Part shown: positions 6,894-9,131 of the stretch, in pieces
Numbering within the stretch: the first letter of the stretch is position 1
Layout of the letters: the number at the start of each line of letters is the position of its first letter
Assembly (NCBI GenBank): GCA_041479575.1
Contig: JBGOYH010000081.1
Coordinates: 1-9,131 of the forward strand
Direction of reading: 5' to 3'
Source of the DNA: DASPPK01 sp041479575
GTDB taxonomy: Archaea > Thermoproteota > Bathyarchaeia > Bathyarchaeales > Bathycorpusculaceae
Length of the DNA stretch: 9,131 nucleotides
The notes under the pieces: generated by a model
Database searches by the model: none
The model's input: the letters and a program-made list of their open reading frames with translations, nothing else
Told to the model about the DNA's origin: nothing
Program-made: the position numbers and the translations under genes

Positions 6894-6901
6894 TCTTTAA
6901 T
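6894..6901 (+). promoter_or_regulatory. TATA-like box of trpB2
   Basis: AT-rich TCTTTAAT, preceded by GGCGATAA, lies in the 73-bp gap after fen1. Initiation about 25 nt downstream would fall near 6922-6926, giving a short leader before the ATG at 6934. Weak match, so a minor or misplaced box is possible. Confidence 0.35.
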
Positions 6902-6933
6902 TCGGAACCTGTCATACTATACGTCTTCACAAA

Positions 6934-8247
6934 ATGGTGACATGTATGGAGAAGGATCAGATATCTCTTCCAATTGACGAGTTTCCCGCAAAATGGTACA
7001 ACATCATGCCGGACCTTCCTGAACCGCTTCCTCCGCCGAAAGAACCTGAATCTGGTCCGTCAAGGATGGAGTTCTTGGCTAAAACCATGTTGAAAGAATC
7101 TCTGAGCCAAGAGATGTCGACTCAAACCTGGATCACTATCCCTGAAGAAATTCGTGAACTTTACATTCACATGGGCAGGCCTAGACCACTTTACAGGGCT
7201 AAGAGGTTGGAAAAGCATCTGGGACTGAAAAAGGTTAAGCTTTACTATAAACGTGAAGACTTGTCTCCGACCGGTTCACATAAGACTAACACCGCGATTG
7301 CACAGGCATATTATGCGAAGAAAGAAGGAAAAACAACCCTGAGCACGGAAACAGGCGCAGGACAGTGGGGAACTGCACTTTCTTACGCTGCTCGACTGTT
7401 GGACCTTGAATGTGTGGTTTTCTGGGTGAAATCTGTTCACGACTGGAAGAGCGACCGAAAGACCCTGATGCATCTGTTTGGTGCAAAGGTTTATGCTTCT
7501 CCAAGCAAACAGACAAAGTCCGGCAAAGACGTTCTTGCCAACACTCCAAACAGCCCTGGCTCGCTCGGTATTGCAATATCCGAAGGATTAGAGTACGCAG
7601 AGACGCACGAGAACACCGTGTACTGTTTGGGTTCGGTTCTAAATCACGTTATGATACAACAATCCGTCATAGGTTTGGAAACGATCAAGCAGTTTGACAT
7701 GATCGATGAGAAACCAGACCTGATCGTTGGTTGTCTGGGCGGCGGCTCAAACTTCGGTGGAATCGCCCTTCCATTCATCGGCGAAGTCTTGAAGGGTAAA
7801 CGTGAATGCGAGTTTTTGGCGGCACAGTCGATGGCTGCTCCAAACCTTGTGAAGGGAGAGTACAAATACGATTTTTGCGACGTTGCTGAGCACACGCCGC
7901 TCTTGAAAATGTTTACGTTAGGCCACAAGGTCGATATGACTCCGATCAAAGCAGACGGCTTACGATACCATGCAGCTGGTCCAATCATAAGTCTGCTGAA
8001 GAAACATGACATAGTCAAGGCCGTAGCCTATCCCGCTGACGAAAAATCGATCTTTGAAGCGGCTAGACTTTTCCTTCAGTCTGAAGGGTGGCTGCCAGCT
8101 CCAGAATCGAGCTATGCAATTCGTGCTGGCATCGACGAGGCGCTCAAAACGGAAAAGGCAGGCAAAGGGAAGACAATTTGCATGAACATCAGCGGACACG
8201 GCTGGCTGGATCTAGAAGCGTACAGAGAGAAGCTAGTGGTTTCGTAA
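6934..8247 (+). CDS. trpB2: Tryptophan synthase beta chain, TrpB2 type
   Basis: PLP enzyme that condenses indole with serine (or, in some crenarchaeal-type relatives, O-phosphoserine) to make tryptophan. The 437-residue length and long N-terminus with KWYNIMPDLPEPLPPP (20-35) mark the TrpB2 branch rather than the shorter TrpB1. RPRPLYRA (82-89) precedes REDLSPTGSHKTN (107-119), in which K117 is the Schiff-base lysine. ETGAGQWG (139-146) has the Trp typical of TrpB2 where TrpB1 has His, and E139 is the catalytic acid. GGGSN (269-273) binds the PLP phosphate, and SGHG lies at 420-423. No trpA or other trp gene is in the window. The start could be ATG 6934 or in-frame ATG 6946; the latter has GGTGA 5 nt upstream and gives MEKDQISLP. 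It ends 6 bp from the convergent pcm stop. Confidence 0.96.
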   Translation: MVTCMEKDQISLPIDEFPAKWYNIMPDLPEPLPPPKEPESGPSRMEFLAKTMLKESLSQEMSTQTWITIPEEIRELYIHMGRPRPLYRAKRLEKHLGLKKVKLYYKREDLSPTGSHKTNTAIAQAYYAKKEGKTTLSTETGAGQWGTALSYAARLLDLECVVFWVKSVHDWKSDRKTLMHLFGAKVYASPSKQTKSGKDVLANTPNSPGSLGIAISEGLEYAETHENTVYCLGSVLNHVMIQQSVIGLETIKQFDMIDEKPDLIVGCLGGGSNFGGIALPFIGEVLKGKRECEFLAAQSMAAPNLVKGEYKYDFCDVAEHTPLLKMFTLGHKVDMTPIKADGLRYHAAGPIISLLKKHDIVKAVAYPADEKSIFEAARLFLQSEGWLPAPESSYAIRAGIDEALKTEKAGKGKTICMNISGHGWLDLEAYREKLVVS

Positions 8248-8253
8248 TCAAAG

Positions 8254-8931
8254 TCAGAATTGATGGCCATATTTTCCGGTGAGTGGCACAAAAGCCACTC
8301 CGCCGAGGTTTTCTTGCTTTATCTTTCCGTCGCTTCCTTTCGTAATCTTGATTAGATTTTGGAAGAGAGAAAGATTACCAACTGGAATGAGCATGATTCC
8401 CGTGGGTTTTAACTGTTCGATCAAGGGTTTGGGAATGTCAGGTGCAGCGGCTGTAACAAGAATTCTGTCGTAAGGAGCTTTTTCAGGGTAACCAGTTGAG
8501 CCGTCTGCGTGTATTATTGTAACTCGGTCACCGTACCCGCCGTTCATGATGTTCTTACGTGCGAATTCTGCCAAACCCTGTACAATCTCTACAGTGTATA
8601 CGTGTCCCCACTCGCTTCTCGGGGCTGTTTTGGGTGCAATCAGCTCGGCCATTGTGGCGGCATGCCAACCCGAGCCTGCTCCGATCTCCAAGACTTTGAC
8701 GCCTGTATCCAACTGCAGTGCTTCATTCATTATGGAAACCATGTGTGGTGCAGATGCAGTCTGTCCGAAGCCTATTGGAAGAGGCGTGTCGACGGCGCTG
8801 TAATTTCGCATGTTTTCGGGAAGGAACTTCTCACGCGATACTTTGCGCATCGTTTCAATGACCCTTGGAGAGTGTAGAACTCCTTCTTTGATCAGGTTTT
8901 GAACGAGTTTTCCCCATTCGTTTGTTTCCAC
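8254..8931 (-). CDS. pcm: Protein-L-isoaspartate O-methyltransferase (PIMT)
   Basis: SAM-dependent enzyme that methylates L-isoaspartyl residues, starting repair of deamidated or isomerised proteins. Counting from a TTG one codon upstream, the 226 residues show the family substrate loop GFGQTASAPHMV (55-66), SAM motif I VLEIGAGSGWHAA (81-93), acidic strand end VYTVE (112-116), motif II PYDRILVTAAAPDIP (154-168) and C-terminal GGVAFVPLTGKYG (211-223). Between motif I and VYTVE there is a short insert PKTAPRSEWG (101-110), longer than the few residues usual there. I prefer GTG at 8929-8931 because AGGTG lies 7 nt upstream; TTG at 8934 is only 4 nt from it. It is convergent with trpB2 and divergent from the gene at the right edge. 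Confidence 0.95.
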   Translation of the reverse strand: METNEWGKLVQNLIKEGVLHSPRVIETMRKVSREKFLPENMRNYSAVDTPLPIGFGQTASAPHMVSIMNEALQLDTGVKVLEIGAGSGWHAATMAELIAPKTAPRSEWGHVYTVEIVQGLAEFARKNIMNGGYGDRVTIIHADGSTGYPEKAPYDRILVTAAAPDIPKPLIEQLKPTGIMLIPVGNLSLFQNLIKITKGSDGKIKQENLGGVAFVPLTGKYGHQF

Positions 8932-8964
8932 CAAGGGGCACCTAGACTAACAGTTGTGATGCAA

Positions 8965-8973
8965 GTAATTAAC
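8965..8973 (-). promoter_or_regulatory. Possible TATA-like box of pcm
   Basis: Minus-strand GTTAATTAC. Initiation about 25 nt downstream would fall near 8943 and leave a leader of about 10 nt containing the AGGTG ribosome site. The match is weak, and the 110-bp spacer is AT-rich throughout. Confidence 0.3.
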
Positions 8974-8997
8974 ATGTTTGAATTTGAGAATAAGATG

Positions 8998-9006
8998 TTA
9001 AATAAG
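8998..9006 (+). promoter_or_regulatory. TATA-like box of the gene at the right edge
   Basis: Plus-strand TTAAATAAG. Initiation about 25-28 nt downstream would fall near 9028, before the GGAAGG at 9037-9042 and the TTG at 9046. It supports a real gene starting there. Confidence 0.4.
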
Positions 9007-9045
9007 AAACCTAATCTAAGAGTTGAAACGTGAGCTGGAAGGATT

Positions 9046-9131
9046 TTGAGCGGCAAAGGAAAGGCTGAATCCAGCGCTGAAGAGTTGAGCAAGAAACTAG
9101 ATCAGATAATTCGGAGACTTGATCTTCTAGA
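9046..9131 (+). CDS. N-terminus of an unrecognised gene, cut by window edge
   Basis: Only 28 codons plus two bases are present. From TTG at 9046-9048 the frame reads MSGKGKAESSAEELSKKLDQ and then IIRRLDLL. It is a charged start followed by a likely amphipathic helix with leucine/isoleucine spacing (L14, L18, I21, I22, L25, L27-28), which could be a coiled coil. An in-frame TGA at 9031-9033 limits the start; GGAAGG at 9037-9042 is close (3 nt) but in the right place, and a TATA-like box lies near 9000. The alternative GTG at 9029 meets a stop after 12 codons. Too little is visible for a functional call. Confidence 0.5.
   Translation, partial: MSGKGKAESSAEELSKKLDQIIRRLDLL

Noticed and set aside
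8892..9092. 66-codon minus-strand open frame covering the pcm upstream spacer
   Set aside because: Overlaps the pcm start and the divergent promoter region in another frame, and the composition is not protein-like.
1..9131. Mobile element, CRISPR array, tRNA or rRNA genes, toxin-antitoxin or defence genes
   Set aside because: I saw no repeat-spacer pattern, terminal inverted repeats, transposase or integrase motifs, or tRNA cloverleaf in the short gaps. The gaps are all about 130 bp or less.

Overview
The window looks like ordinary chromosomal DNA from an archaeon. The evidence is a two-domain Cdc48/VAT AAA ATPase, archaeal Pth2-type peptidyl-tRNA hydrolase, aEF1-beta, a COG2888-type Zn-ribbon protein, FEN1, TrpB2 and a geranylgeranyl-reductase-family flavoprotein, with TATA-like boxes before several genes. 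Shine-Dalgarno-like leaders combined with many TTG starts and this gene set fit the TACK side (for example Bathyarchaeia-like or Thaumarchaeota-like lineages). That placement is inference, not shown by the sequence.

Layout. The left two thirds (1-5716) is almost entirely minus strand. Read in the direction of transcription it holds Zn-ribbon protein, aEF1-beta, cdc48, a small winged-helix-like protein, a GGR-family flavoprotein, pth2 and a truD gene cut by the left window edge. A 119 to 130 bp divergent promoter region (about 5717-5825) separates this block from fen1 and trpB2 on the plus strand. A PIMT gene (pcm) lies on the minus strand, converging on trpB2 with only 6 bp between stop codons. 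A last divergent spacer (8935-9045) leads to the first 28 codons of an unrecognised plus-strand gene that runs off the right edge.

Functions. Most genes are information processing or protein quality control. The Zn-ribbon protein and aEF1-beta act in translation. Pth2 and TruD act on tRNA. Cdc48 unfolds protein complexes. FEN1 processes DNA flaps. PIMT repairs isoaspartyl damage. TrpB2 makes tryptophan (or condenses indole or O-phosphoserine with serine chemistry in some lineages). The GGR-family protein probably saturates isoprenoid chains of membrane lipids or quinones. There is no RNA gene, mobile element, CRISPR array or integration signature. Coding density is high, and no intergenic gap exceeds about 130 bp.

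I found no convincing undescribed multi-gene system. The best leads are the unrecognised 79-residue winged-helix-like protein tucked 6 bp behind cdc48, motif departures in the GGR-family protein and Pth2, and a 24-bp perfect repeat that makes the two Walker A codon strings of cdc48 identical.
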